DNA of 64,000 bases, taken from the NCBI GenBank assembly GCA_031310005.1, contig CM062380.1, positions 2,480,001 through 2,544,000 on the forward strand, read 5' to 3'. The notes beneath the pieces are model-generated. The model was not told where the DNA came from. It worked only from the letters and a program-made list of their open reading frames with translations, and made no database searches. Below, one piece after another: positions 25,702 to 37,916 of this stretch (position 1 is the stretch's first letter; every line of letters starts with the position of its first letter). Origin of the DNA: Dactylellina haptotyla. Taxonomy: Eukaryota; Ascomycota; Orbiliomycetes; Orbiliales; Orbiliaceae. The position numbers were made by a program, and so were the translations under genes.

Positions 25702-27883
25702 CCTTGCCGCTGATAGTGGAGGCAATTGAGGAGAGCATAACTGAGGTCGATTATGAAGGAAGAGTTTTCGGAGGGGTATAATGTCGGCGCGGTTCGTAAA
25801 GAAGAAAAGAAGTAGCAGAATGACGATAACAGAGTAAACCTAGTAGAAGATTTCGAACTCGGAAAAAATGTGATAGAGACACTGAGACGTGTATTCAAAG
25901 GGTGAAGAGAGGAAAATAAGGGTGATGGGACTGCCAAAAGGTTTCTGAGAGCAGATAAAGCTAGATCAAGCTCCATTAGGCGCAAGGTTTAATGGCTTAA
26001 GCTCCCAGCTGGCTTCACACGCAGACCCCTGCAGAACAAAAGGGTGAACCTGTGCATGGCCCCAATTGGCCAGCGCGAGACTGCAGTCGTTAAAAAGTCG
26101 CCAGCAAGCTTTTCGGACCTTTTCTTCATGAAACAGGTGTCCGGCTCGAGCAACCTAGTTGAGAGGGTGGGTTTCTGTGATACGGCGCTCAGACAGGGCC
26201 ATCCAAACATAGTTGTAGACCTTCCACAGTTGCGCAATGCTCTCCTGTGCCACACACTTGCATACGCAACTTTTAGACACAGAGACACACGCTATAATAT
26301 TTTGGTCCATGCGATAAAACATCAATCACGAAGCTGAAGAGTGAGAAGGAGAGGCACAGGAGCAAGAATCCCCCTGAAACCAACCAGATGGTTCGCATTC
26401 CCGCAAATCCTTGCGCATCGCAGCCTTTGGTGGCAGCATTTTTTTCCTTTGGATCGACCACGCGTCATACACATGGAGATATTTAAAAATTGACGCCGTA
26501 CCGAAACAGCCCACGGCTATGGGGAACAACTTTAGCGAAGCGACAAAAGTGTTTTAACCTCTTACAGGTATTGAATTATACGTATAAGCAGACTTTCGAG
26601 TGCTTATAGTCATCGACTGTGCGTACCACTGCGGTAGGGTACAGAAGCAGATAAGTGCTAGGTGCTATGCACCGGTGCTTGTAATTCCTATTCGATTGGA
26701 TGGATTGCTAAACCTAGGCTCCTGTTTTGAATGCAGTTGGGCTGTTTTATAACAGGCGAGAGTAGTTTTGCACAAATTTGGCTACCAGAGATTAAATGAA
26801 AAAGGTTTCGTGTCGAGCACCTCACGTCGGCAACTTTTTCGAGGTTGTCGCGGCGTTCAAATTTTCTACAGGTGCTTCTCCTGCTCCTACTTCATCTTCC
26901 ACCGCGCTTGAGGCCCCCCTTTTCTTCAGTCAGAACGCACCCAGGTATTCCACCGAGATAATAAAAAATAAAATAAAAATTACAGTGCCATTTATTATTG
27001 TTGCTGTTCGAGCAATAAAGACAACCACCGACAAGACACTAAAATAAGCAGCAGTAATTAAGTTGCTTAATTACCTGACCAGGGGTAGGGAAAAAAGGGA
27101 AAGAGGGAGGAGTTGTCTGTCTATAAGTTAGCGGATTGAACACTGTGGGTGTGTGTGTTCGTGCGTGCGCGCCTGTTAGCGAAAGAGTGTGGTTTCAAGC
27201 CCAACTTCCCCTTTTCCACCAATCCAGAATAGGCCGGTAATATCTCCTTCTGGCCCTTCTTCCTCTTCTTCCTCTTCTTCCTCTCTTCCTCGTCGTCGTC
27301 GTCTCAACCCGGACCAAACAGCCCTGCCTGCCCTGCCTGCTTTGCCTGCCAGTTGGGACACCGCCGCCAATTGTTGTAAATTTAAATTCGCCTCCCTTCT
27401 TTCCTCCTCTTGGACGACGGAACTCGAACTCTACCCCTCAAGTCCACTCCTCAAGCCCACTCCCCAAGCAACTTGTGAAGAGAACAAAAGAAGAATATAA
27501 TCCGACTGGCTGCTCTGCTCTGCCTGCTCCAGCCTTGCGAAAGAGGCCGCGAGAGAAGTCTTCCTAAGTCTTCCTCCATTCTCGCTGTTCCCCCCTCCCC
27601 CTCCTCCCTCCTCTCTACGCTTCCCGTCCTCCCTACTTCAACTTCCTCCTCCTCCTCCTCCTCCCCCTCTTCCGACGCTGCCTCCAAAGTTTTGTGGTCG
27701 CTCCCGTCACTCGTCGGCATAACAGAAAGTTTTTCATTTGGCGACACTCCCTCAACGCACTCCTTTTCCTCCCCTCTCCCGCTCTCTCGTCCCATCACTC
27801 TATCTCCCTTCTTGGGTTTGATAATTACCCACAACATCCTCTCCTGAACACAATCGAGCTATAACACATACGCGCCGCGCAAC
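25702..27883. other. Long divergent intergenic region, mutase and transporter
   Basis: No supportable gene was found in these 2.2 kb. The last 700 bases are strongly pyrimidine-rich on the plus strand with CTT and CCT repeats, as in many fungal promoters and long leaders. A short open frame with a hydrophobic stretch on the minus strand near 26.3-26.5 kb was considered and not accepted. Confidence 0.55.
27257..27303. repeat. CTT/CCT and CGT triplet-rich tract
   Basis: Imperfect TCTTCC repeats run into (CGT)n upstream of the transporter gene. They are part of a longer pyrimidine-rich leader. Confidence 0.8.
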
Positions 27884-29636
27884 ATGTCGACCAGTAACGA
27901 CACCATGGAAGACAAGCGCGAGCCACTAATGAGCGAGAGCAGAGATGAGCCGATCCTGCCCGTCACCAATATTCCCGCCGTCCCCAAACCTGCAGTCCAT
28001 CCGGCCGTTTATGTCATGTACGTAGAACACTCGGCAACTACCATCGCACCACATACAAATCGGCACGATTGCTAACACTGAACCTTCCAGCGTCTGGATT
28101 GCCCTAAGCTCTAGTGTGATTCTCTTCAACAAGAAAATATTGGATAAAGAAAAGGGTCTAAACTTTCGTAAGTGAACTCTATCTGCTTGATGCTACGAAG
28201 TATGGGACATTAAATTCTTACTCTGACCCAAGCTAACTGTTCGGTTTCCCTTGATTGTCATAGCATTTCGTAAGTTCTTCACTCGCCAGCAAGATCAGGT
28301 TGACCTCGCTATATGTCATCATCGACGGAACGGATCCCACCACTTGGATGCTAATAAAGTGACGCGTCCTAGCAATATTCCTCACAACATGGCACTTAAT
28401 ATTCGCGACGATAGCAACACAGGTTCTCGCGCGAACATCAAGCATGCTAGATGGCTTGAAAACCGTTAAAATGACCGGAAAGGTCTATCTGAGAGCTGTG
28501 GTGCCGATTGGTTTCTTCTTCAGTCTGAGTTTGATTTGCAGCAACCAAGCCTACCTTTATTTGAGCGTCTCCTTCATTCAAATGCTCAAGGTTCGTCCCC
28601 AAACCAAACACCCACCAGAATGAATTTAAGTCCAAGGGCAATAAAAGGAGAATACTAACCATCCGCCACCAACAATCAGGCTACAACCCCTGTCGCTGTC
28701 CTGCTGGCAGGTTGGGCACTCGGAAAAGAACGTCCCACTGCAAGAACCTTCGGAAATGTGTCGATCATCGGAATTGGTGTTATCATCGCGTCCTACGGGG
28801 AAATCAAATTCGTTATGGTTGGTTTCGTCTTCCAGGCATTAGGTGTGGCATTCGAAGCTACGAGGTTAGCATTGATGGAAAAACTCCTCAACTCGGCAGA
28901 ATACAAGATGGATCCTCTGGTATCCCTTTATTATTTTGCTCCTGTCTGTGCTGCCATGAACTTTGTCATCTTCCTCTGTCTTGAAGCCAGCTCTATCTCA
29001 CTTGACGACATCTTCCGAGTTGGACCAATCGTCCTACTGCTCAACGCACTGGTTGCCTTTGCCCTGAACGTCAGCGTTGTTTTCTTGGTACTGTTAAACT
29101 TGATTCCCCCAGGTCGGGCCCGCCTTACTAATCGAATTGCTTTAGATCGGAAAAACATCTTCCCTTGTTCTCACCCTCTGTGGTGTGTTGAAGGACATCC
29201 TCTTGGTCGTCATCTCCGTTACTTGGATCCACGACCCTGTCAAGCCATTACAAATCTTCGGTTATTCCATTGCTTTGACCGGCCTTGTAGTGTACAAGCT
29301 TGGAGGTACGATATCTTCATTGTTTCTAAGAGTTCCCATCGTCTGTTCTGGCTAACAATCTTATTTTCTGTTCCATTAGCCGACAAACTCAGAGAACATT
29401 ATGGCCGATTCTCGAAGGAGGGTGCTCTTAGATGGAACGAATATGGTACAAAGTACCCTGCTTACCGAAAAGCAGCCGTATTCGGGATCTGCGCCTTTGT
29501 TGTCCTTCTGCTTTTCTTAACTTATTCCAATGGTGCCAATATTGACATCACCGGGACTCCGGATGCTGTCGCCAACGCGGGGGGTGCAAGCCCCCATGTG
29601 AAGCGTGGTTTAGGATCCATAATATCTACATTTTAG
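27884..29636 (+). CDS. Triose-phosphate/nucleotide-sugar-type transporter (TPT/DUF250 family)
   Basis: Seven exons, 27884-28017, 28091-28167, 28264-28269, 28373-28590, 28680-29087, 29146-29305 and 29380-29636, give 419 residues. The protein shows the family pattern [117 protein letters not shown] and [15 protein letters not shown]. About ten membrane spans are expected, probably in the Golgi or ER. The third exon is a 6-base microexon: two complete introns flank it, each with GTAAGT, a CTAA branch site and AG. Skipping it removes two residues and keeps frame. The substrate is unknown. Its position next to UDP-galactopyranose mutase raises UDP-galactofuranose as a candidate. Confidence 0.9.
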
Positions 29637-31855
29637 AGACAAAAATTCAGTACTCTTTGCCCGTTCCGGATAGGACGCCTTGACTTGTTCTTCTCTTCCC
29701 CTCAATTTTATTTTCGATTCGCTTCCTCTTTAATTTCCTCTTTTAGGTATATATTGAATAGACTTTATAGTTTAGTTGGGGGGGGGTTTTTTACTTCGAT
29801 GGGTTATTGGTGTGGGATGGACTGTCGCTATGAGATATGTTTATACTTATGTTATGTTAGAGAGAAGGGGGGCCTTTGCTTCCAGTGTTATTCCATTTTA
29901 CAAGTTTATATATACTTATCTGTATATTGTTAATCCTAGTTCTGAGAGTTTGGTTGATAGATTATTCCAGGCTTAGAGTAAGGAAGGACGTCACTCCCTT
30001 GCGGCTAAATGCTTCTAGAGATCAGTTGCGAAATAATGAGAACCGCATTGTGATTTTGTGTACATATTGTGCAGTGTATGTTCGTATCACAAGGATTAGC
30101 GCAAATTTGTTCGAAGCAGGGTTCAGTGAGCTTAAGAAGAAACTGATAACAGCAAAGCAAGCTGTTTTGTACATGTACCATCCCATCCATGTCAACACGT
30201 TCCAACCCACAGCAGCAAACAACCCAATCAATGAACAGAACGAAGCCAGTTTTTCACATGTCAAAAGTTCGAGCTTCAAGTGCATTTCGCTAGTGCAGTC
30301 CCACCCAACGGAGCGCAGACCCACTTTTCCATTATCGTGGATTCTAACAATACGGACTTGCCTTATCAAACATCGATCCATGGCGGCGATCAGCAATTCA
30401 ACTAACCATAGATTCCAGACTCTGTGCACAGGGTATCCATTTTTGGCAGCCATACCAACCTCTCTTTCATTGGGGCGCTCTCTGAAGGTGGTGGCGTCTC
30501 GAGAGCCCACGCATTATGATAGAAACCTGAGACAACTTGAGTGAAATCTAAAGGATTGGCACAGGTTTTTTTTTTTTTTTTTTTGGTAGCACCGAGAAAA
30601 GCATGTGCCATTTCTAGGTTTGATAGAGCTGAGCGCATACCTCAGAAGCTGCTAGGTTGGTTTGTTGGGTGTTGGAAATGCGTCTTTCGAACTGATAAAA
30701 TAATTACGTAGGCAGTTTACAGATCGCCCTATCTCATGAGCCCAACGCCTGAACGCAGACAAGCCGCACATACCTTCAAGCAGGACATGGATCGCCTCTC
30801 TTTCGATAAGTTCTTACGAAGAACCTTCGACTCCCGGATTAAAAGTCGGCTGGGAGAGGTGGGGACTGGAGGGCTCAACAATCTGCAGACATCAGAAGTG
30901 CATATGTGCATGCATAGGCGCCCAGCATCTTGATATGCTGAATTATGGTCCTTTCTTGGGCCAGTACGAGGAGGATAAATTTCGACTCAAGAAAGGAATT
31001 TTGCGATAAAGCCTCATATAAACACAAAATTCACATCTCCCCTTGGTTTCTTGACCAACTTTGATCATTGAATTATTGCGTGATTCGGGTTTGGTGTTTC
31101 CTCAAGCATGTGCTTCAAACGATTTGATAATGAGACCAGCTTGAGGAATAACAAAATAAATTCCACTTGTCTTTTCTTGCCGGAGCCTTTGGCTGAAAAT
31201 TTTTACGAATCGAGGAGGGTTTCGTTGAAAACAGGCCATCCCAGGAATGTAACGGGCCACTAGTCGTTGATAATGTACCCGAGGTGCTTGAGGTAGCTCG
31301 TAAACGGTATCAATAGGGCATTCGCAAGGAGTCGCCGCCATGCCTGAAGTGGAGCCAGGCCAAGGAGATTCGATGGCAAGCAATATGGGAGACCTGAAAT
31401 TCTCCTTCCCGCCCCTCCTTCACAAGCCGGTTCGAGCATGTGGATGGGGGGACAAAGTGGGAGCAGCAAATTGGGTGAGAGTATAAATATAATACGTGTG
31501 TGAGCGCCCAAGCTGTCCTGTTGGGAACCAAATTTCTTCGCATTGGTCACCGACAAGCCTATAAGTTTATATCCATACTATTTTAAAATTCCACATTTTG
31601 TCCCCGGCCACGTCGAATACTTAATTCATTCACGCGTCTGTCCATTCGTCAAGGTGAGCCTCAGATATTTACTGGTCCATCGCTAATCACTATATGTCCT
31701 GCGTTTGAACAAGGATTCCACACGCATGCACATGTGATTGCTCATCCTCCAACACATCAACCCGTCATACGTCATTGATCGCGTCCCGAGAGAACTCCAG
31801 GCTAACATTAAATTCACAAATCTTTTACATTAGTTCGAAATATATATAGATTGCA
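29637..31855. other. Gene-poor region
   Basis: I found no supportable gene in these 2.2 kb. Open frames overlap on both strands around 29.9-30.5 kb, but neither shows a recognisable domain or a credible start. A 19-base T run lies at 30566. Confidence 0.5.
30566..30584. repeat. Poly-T tract (19 bases)
   Basis: An uninterrupted run of 19 T can be counted directly. It is a simple homopolymer; nothing nearby marks it as the tail of a retroposed copy. Confidence 0.95.
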
Positions 31856-32493
31856 ATGGCTACCAACGGAGAAACAGTGTCCCACAGCGTTTTTTTCAGT
31901 CACTTGAGTTCTCTGCCTGTCGTTAGCGACGGTGTGACGTACTTCAAAGGTATCGCTCCTCAATACCATAAACTGCTCTCATATCGAGTCCTTGGCTTCT
32001 GCTAACCGAAATGATATATGTGAAAGGTCATCCTGTCGGCCAAAGATCCATCTCCATCTCCCAATCTGTCTACGACACACTCGTCAAACCATTCTCTCCC
32101 TACCTTGCGAAGGCAAACGTCTACGCCAGCCCATATGTCACAAAAGCCGATCAGTTCGCTGACTCGGGTTTGGTGAAACTCGAGGAGCGCGTGCCTCTGG
32201 TCAAGGAGTCCACCGAAAAGCTTAAAGAGAGAATAACCAACCTCACTGTTTACCACACCGCCCAGGACGCCCTTGCCTTTGGTAACGAGAAGAAAGACTA
32301 TGCAATCAAAGTTTACAATGACGAGTACAACAAGGCAAGCAATGGTCAAAAGAGCATGGCGTCTGTTGCTAAGGCTGGTATCACCACTACCTACATTCTT
32401 TCTACCCAGACTCTTGGATGGATCGCTGGCTATTTAACGGTAAAGAAGGAAGAAGTCGCCGAAGCAGTCAATGAGAAGACCTCTTCGGAGTAA
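31856..32493 (+). CDS. Perilipin-like lipid droplet protein (CAP20/MPL1 family)
   Basis: Two exons, 31856-31949 and 32027-32493, give 186 residues, the usual CAP20 length. The N-terminus reads SVFFSHLSSLPVVSDGV, then GHPVGQRSISISQSVYDTLV, then ASPYVTKADQFADSGLVKLEERVPLVKE as two overlapping conserved blocks. Amphipathic helices follow, and the end is hydrophobic and then charged. CAP20 of Colletotrichum is an appressorium-associated pathogenicity protein, and its Metarhizium relative MPL1 is a lipid droplet perilipin that affects turgor. Here the likely role is coating of lipid droplets. Involvement in infection cannot be inferred. Confidence 0.92.
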
Positions 32494-35435
32494 ACAGGTC
32501 GCTTCCACACTAATCTTCGCACGTAAACTCTAATCCCTCATTCTGTCAGAGCGCCTCCCTTTCTTTTATTATTTACTATTATTGCTCTTATCATTGTTGT
32601 TATTTATTACAATTTATTACTTCATTGTTGTTGTTATTCGGGCCGCGGGGGAAGGTGGCTCTATTAGTACCACTAGATGATGGGGTGTCCGTTCTCTCTC
32701 GAACCAGAATTTCGATGAGGGCTGTATCCTCTTCTCTATTTTCCTTCTTCCACAGTTTCCTTCCTTCCTTTTCTCTTTCTTTTGGCGGTTTTGTTGTCAG
32801 GAAGACGCACAATTGGCAGAGCATTAGATCTTTTCATGTTTTAATCCGAATCGAGTATTGAAAAGCAACGAAAAGAATAAAAAATATCCCTAACTCAACA
32901 TCTCAAGAGAAAAAGCAAGGTTGTCGTTCTGCTGATTTGTAGGTGCAATATTCGGAATTGCCTAGAATTCCAATCTTTGCAGCTTGAACCGGTTGACCCT
33001 GTATATGCATCCGGCCCAATACTATCAATAATAAAGAGAGAAGAAGAAGAAAACAGGGTATTTACTAGGGTTCTCAGATACTTTAGGAAAGTCCTAAATA
33101 TAACAATCCAGATAAATATTTTGACGGCTGATAATTTATCACGATCCCAAAGAAGATTTGTATCTTTTAAACCTTTTGGCATGTGAAATTTTGAATATTA
33201 GAACAGAGCTAGCTATCTGCGCTGTGTGTGATCCATTTGGAAAGCAAGACAAACTAGGGGTGACAACGCAGGAACACCTGAATGAAAAACCCAGTCGTAC
33301 ATGTCCATGCTATTGTCTGTTTTCTATCTTCTCACACCACTTTAGCACCATTGTGGCTAGGCGGTGGTTATGATGTGCCACAGTGGTGATTCATACTCCG
33401 TAGCTTCGTGACCAACCATAGCTAACATTGTCCTTCATTCTAGGCTAGATTGGCATTTCGATATAGTTCGCCCTTGGAAGCAATACATTCCAATACAGGT
33501 GTCTAGACACAACAATGTTGCAATATCTACAAGACGTGCTTACTCGGTTCTAATCTTCGCAATTTCTGCTACTTCCAACGACTGGTATTAGTGGCGGGTG
33601 CTGTGGGATGGCTTTCGGGTTGTAGAATTTCCACGTAGTATAATGAAGTAATTATTAACACGTTATACCTCAGACTAGGCTAACAATGAGTGCGTTAAAA
33701 TAAGAATGCAAGCTTTGTACCTCCGTGATATTGAGGCGGACTTTTACTTGGAGTTTGCGGGCTTATTTATAATTGGCATCTATCTAGAGAGCAGTTAAGA
33801 CTTCTATTGGATAATGCGAGATAGAATTTATCCCTCCTAAAGCCGAGAGAGAATGCCCAACCAAAACCAGGGTCTCTGCAAACATTAAATTTACCACTCA
33901 TAATCTCACTATACAGTTTTCGGTGGTGGTGGTAGTCAATATGTCTCTTAAATATTTAGAGTATATACTGTAATAGTTTAATCCTTAAGGTGCGATGCAT
34001 CCAAGAGTTAAGATTTGGGGTGTACCTTGCAACAGGGGAAACCGTTGAAGGTAATTTTGGCCAGAGTGGTACATAGTATTAGTTGATAACCTAGAGTTCT
34101 TTCATCTAGGTCTATTACTGCACAGCAGCTTTCTATTGTTCCAAAAAAGACTACTCGAACCGAAACGGCCGCAAACGCGGTGGTCGGTGAATATTAGAAT
34201 GCCTGGTATCAAGACTAAGCTAAGCCTCCGCGACTTCGGGCTGCGCACATCGTATTGTGTGTTGTGTTGGAGTTGCCGGGGGTTGCACTGATATGAAGGA
34301 GATCAAGTAGCAGGGGTGCCATTACCTAATCTGTAGAAAAATCACGAGTTACTGGGTTTGCAGCGGGTTTTGCCCCGATATCGATCCATCCCGACGATGC
34401 TGGGACATCCTTAAGGTGCTGGAAGGGGCGGTGCAAAGGTAGTGATCTCGAGGAGGTGACTAGGCGGACTAGCTGGATGGATATGGCACTCTTGAGCGAT
34501 TATTGATGTGGGAAATAAATGGGGGGCTGTTACACAGCTCCGGAAGACAGTAGCTTTCAGTGGGTCCTGGATCGTCTCGCCTAAGCCCGCCTGGCAACAT
34601 GTGCGACGAGACCAATGCGCGCGGTATGTTTTAGCGTAAGCATTTGGGAAGTGAGACCGCCTTCAAGGCGATTCGGTCGGGGATTTCCCTTTTGCTGAAG
34701 GCAAGAAGATACCATTACACTTCCATAGCTTGAAAATGGCGACTAGATGGATGCTTCAGAGTACCTCGCGACGGTTTATTCGAAGTCTGGGGCGTGGTTG
34801 ACGGAAGCATCTGGGATTATGCGGTTGCCGACATCCGGGGCTTGGCAAATTCAATGCCAGGCAAGCTGCCGTTGCCGACATTTGGGGAGACGTCTGCCTG
34901 GCAGATTCAAAGGATGTATCGATGTGTATACGTATCTTGCTGACAAAAGATAGTGCGAGCTCGCTCTTGAGCCTGTCAGAGACCGACGGCTATCTCGAGA
35001 ATGTTCGCATTGGAGGGTCAGGCGCACCCTTCGTACAGAGCGAGGAGGCCTCTGCTGCGCCCTGCTGTGAAGAGAGGTGACGTCTGGCATGGGTCTACCC
35101 CACACTTTGGGCTCGCCTCTTTTGCTCACGTCGGAGACAGACCACCCTTGTTCTGTCCGATCTGCGCATTTCTCGGAGCCAAGAAATCGAGAAGCCAGAG
35201 CGGAGGGAGCAGGGAGCAGGGAGCAGGAGAGGCGGAAGCTCGAGAGATTAAAAGCAAAAACGGCCAACTCCCCGTTGCCTTCGGCCTGGCGACCAGAGCC
35301 ATTTGTGTCTTTATATAAGGCGAACGGCTCTCTTCTGTTTGCCCGGGCTCATTTCTGCGTCCCGCTACCACCACCCCATCAGTAAAGTGACCACCCTCAC
35401 TCTCAATCAGTCCCATAACCGGATTCTCAATATCA
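32494..35435. other. Longest gene-poor region of the window
   Basis: These 2.9 kb hold no supportable gene. Between about 33.4 and 34.7 kb no open frame of even 60 codons exists on either strand. An imperfect duplication with GTTGCCGACAT occurs at about 34825 and 34873. The last 250 bases hold a TATA-like element and the leader of the stomatin gene. Confidence 0.5.
35312..35319 (+). promoter_or_regulatory. TATA-like element upstream of the stomatin gene
   Basis: The octamer TATATAAG lies about 117 bases before the stomatin-family ATG. The call rests on sequence and spacing only. Confidence 0.4.
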
Positions 35436-36518
35436 ATGTCTGCGATGAACGGAAAATCCACCACCAACCCCCCTGCCTCCTATGGAGCGCAGTCATCCAC
35501 GCGGTCCGAGGCCCCGCTCGTTGACGTCCAGCCGCCCCGTGCTGAGGACCTCCAACCCTCCTACGCTAAAATCGTTCCTACCATCAACGACAAGCGCGAA
35601 AATAACTGGTACGGATCCATGAGTAAGTAAACTGGCTGCCATCCCTTGCATGTCTCTATACTCAAATCTAATGTGTGCTCTTTCCTGCTAGTCAACGGTC
35701 TCGGTGTTATCATTGGTAGCATGGGCGCTGTCCCTTGCTGCATCTGCTGCCCGAACCCCTATAAGCCAGTCTCCCAGGGAAACGTTGGTCTCATCACCAA
35801 GTTTGGCCGTTTCTCTCGCGCCGAAGATCCAGGTCTTGTTCGCATCAACCCGCTTTCTGAAAAAATTATCATGGTAGATGTCAAGATCCAGATTTGCGAG
35901 GTTCCACAGCAGGTTTGTATGACCAAAGACAATGTCACTGTCCACCTCACCAGTGTCATTTACTATCACATTGTCGCACCTCACAAGGCGGCTTTCGGAA
36001 TCTCCAATGTCCGGCAGGCTCTCATAGAGCGAACTCAAACAACTCTCCGCCATGTCGTTGGTGCTAGAGTTCTTCAAGACGTTATTGAGCGTCGTGAGGA
36101 GGTCGCCCAGAGCATTAGTGAAATAATTGAAGAGGTTGCTACTGGCTGGGGTGTCCGTGTAGAGTCGATGCTCATCAAAGATATCATCTTCTCTCGCGAA
36201 TTGCAAGATAGTTTGTCCATGGCCGCTCAGAGTAAGAGAATCGGAGAGTCCAAGATCATTGCCGCTCGTGCCGAAGTCGAGTCTGCCAAATTGATGAGAC
36301 AGGCCGCCGACATCCTCAGCTCCAATGCCGCCATGCAAATCAGATACCTCGAGGCCATGCAACAGATCGCCAAAACATCTGGGTCTAAGGTTATCTTCTT
36401 GCCCGGTGCCAATAATGGCCCGGCTGCACTCCAATCCGGTGGGTATGACGAATCTGGCCTATCAGGCGAAATTGGATTGAGCGATGCATATAAGGCACAG
36501 GTTCTCGAAAACATGTAA
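35436..36518 (+). CDS. Stomatin/prohibitin-homology (SPFH, band 7) membrane protein
   Basis: Two exons, 35436-35622 and 35692-36518, give 337 residues. A polar N-terminus of about 65 residues is followed by a hydrophobic hairpin with a Cys-rich turn (GAVPCCICCPNPYKPV), a likely palmitoylated membrane anchor. The SPFH domain follows, with NVGLITKFGRFSRAEDPGL, VDVKIQICEVPQQVCMTKDN and RHVVGARVLQDVIERREEV. A coiled C-terminal part, about residues 250-300, contains AARAEVESAKLMRQAADIL. Stomatins form oligomeric scaffolds in cholesterol- or ergosterol-rich membranes and modulate channels. The intron splits the codon after SM. Confidence 0.93.
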
Positions 36519-37067
36519 CAGCGAACTGCCTTTGCCTTTGCCCTAAATTTGCGGTGGCTTGTTCATATAGTTGAATTTATGATTTTTATGGGCTTGCAAT
36601 GGAAATTGTGGAACAAGCCTCACCTAAGTTTTGGTTTTTATGGCCCAGGATAGGCTTTAGCCTCTGCTTGCCGCCCCTTTTTAATTTTATTTTCTATTGG
36701 CGTTTAGGTAGTATTATTTGTGGTTGTGCTAGTAATAGGTGTTTATGCTTCTATAATAATATTTTCTAATGATTACCAGCGCTCCATTTCGTAGAGTGTA
36801 GCCTCATTTGGAGCGGCAATGCATGCTCTAACGAATAACCGTTCCAGCAGCTATTAGCACTTTGAGGCGACGCGGGAAAAAAAAACGAATTCAGTCTAAA
36901 CGCCGATCAACATAAAAAAAAGCGAAAGCTGTGCTGTAAGAATTGATAGACTATGGTAAAGCAGACGTATTGATATCAAACGAACCCCTTCATCGAACAA
37001 TTAGAGACGAACAAGTTAGCTGCTTAAAGCCTGCGATGAAAACTAACGAAGAGCTATTGAAAATAGC
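36519..37067. other. Convergent 3' intergenic region
   Basis: This AT-rich region between the stomatin gene and the minus-strand acidic protein gene holds no supportable gene. Confidence 0.6.
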
Positions 37068-37916
37068 TTAATAAGCATGGCGAGGTGGAGTATCAAAAAT
37101 TTCAGCGTCACGCTGGGAGCCAAATCGAGCTGCCATTATTGGGTCAACCGGTGTTGAAATTCTCGGTGGAGCAATGACGACTAAGTTAGGATCCCACAGA
37201 GCCTCGATCAAAATAACAGAACCATTGTCATTTTGAAATTCGTCGCCGTTATACGTAAAACCATCACCATCATCTTCATCTTCATCATTGTCATTACCAT
37301 AACCTTCATCATCTTCGCCCTCGCTCCCACTATCGTCACTTTCATCGTATCGTTCGACCGGTCCTCCGTAAATCCGGCCGTTGTCGCCTTGGACATCCGA
37401 ATCTATTTCAGTTATGCGGATAGAAGAAAAGTGATCGAAACCGGCGTCATCCATGTCCTCTAGCTCGTGAGGTTCGGTTTCGGACTCCTCTTGGTGAATA
37501 CGGAATGTGCTTCCCCTCAATGGTAGATAAGGAAATGAATCAATGGTTGCCAATGATATAATTTGGCGTAAAGTTCCAGTATCATCGGTTGGGGCATCTT
37601 GGGTACCGTCGGTTGTGATCCTTGGACGCAGGTTTGTCATGTTGATGGTGTCGGTCTCTGAATCTGAGGATACGGACCAATCTGAGGGGTTTGCAGTAGC
37701 TGGAGCAGGTGAGGAGGATGACAGAGCTGCAAGTGTGATGGGGTAAAAATCATCATGGCGCGGGACGGATGCTGACAGGTGAAAATCAGTGCTGATTACT
37801 GGCTGCTTGCCTTTGGTATATAAATAAGTGGGCGGTCGGCGAGGGCGATTCGGATTGAGGGTACGAGTGACATCTCTGCTGGTTAGGAGCGTCTGAGAGG
37901 CGCCGAGACGAATCAT
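37068..37916 (-). CDS. Acidic protein of unknown function
   Basis: One uninterrupted frame of 282 residues runs from the first ATG. I do not recognise the family. The first 30 residues are basic and amphipathic (MIRLGASQTLLTSRDVTRTL), reminiscent of a mitochondrial presequence but not proof of one. The middle is Ser/Thr/Asp-rich. Residues about 195-230 form a dense Asp/Glu/Gly tract (DESDDSGSEGEDDEGYGNDN), and the end reads EALWDPNLVVIAPPRIS and HAY. The acidic tract inflates open frames on the opposite strand, which I left out. Its length and lack of stops support a real gene. It is placed head to head with SFI1 about 1 kb away. Confidence 0.6.
   Translation of the reverse strand: MIRLGASQTLLTSRDVTRTLNPNRPRRPPTYLYTKGKQPVISTDFHLSASVPRHDDFYPITLAALSSSSPAPATANPSDWSVSSDSETDTINMTNLRPRITTDGTQDAPTDDTGTLRQIISLATIDSFPYLPLRGSTFRIHQEESETEPHELEDMDDAGFDHFSSIRITEIDSDVQGDNGRIYGGPVERYDESDDSGSEGEDDEGYGNDNDEDEDDGDGFTYNGDEFQNDNGSVILIEALWDPNLVVIAPPRISTPVDPIMAARFGSQRDAEIFDTPPRHAY

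Noticed and set aside
26273-26529. Short minus-strand frames with a hydrophobic stretch, possibly a small membrane protein
   Set aside because: Two frames overlap, neither gives a convincing start or family match, and no splice model improves them.
27189-27500. Ser- and Pro-rich frame upstream of the transporter
   Set aside because: It is made by CTT and CCT repeats in a pyrimidine-rich leader; at most it is an upstream open frame.
29876-30544. A 222-codon plus-strand frame with an overlapping 162-codon minus-strand frame
   Set aside because: The plus frame opens at a TTG. Neither protein shows a domain, and overlapping frames on both strands point to chance.
30566-30584. Poly-T as the tail of a retroposed element
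   Set aside because: No target-site duplication, internal promoter or related coding sequence was seen beside it.
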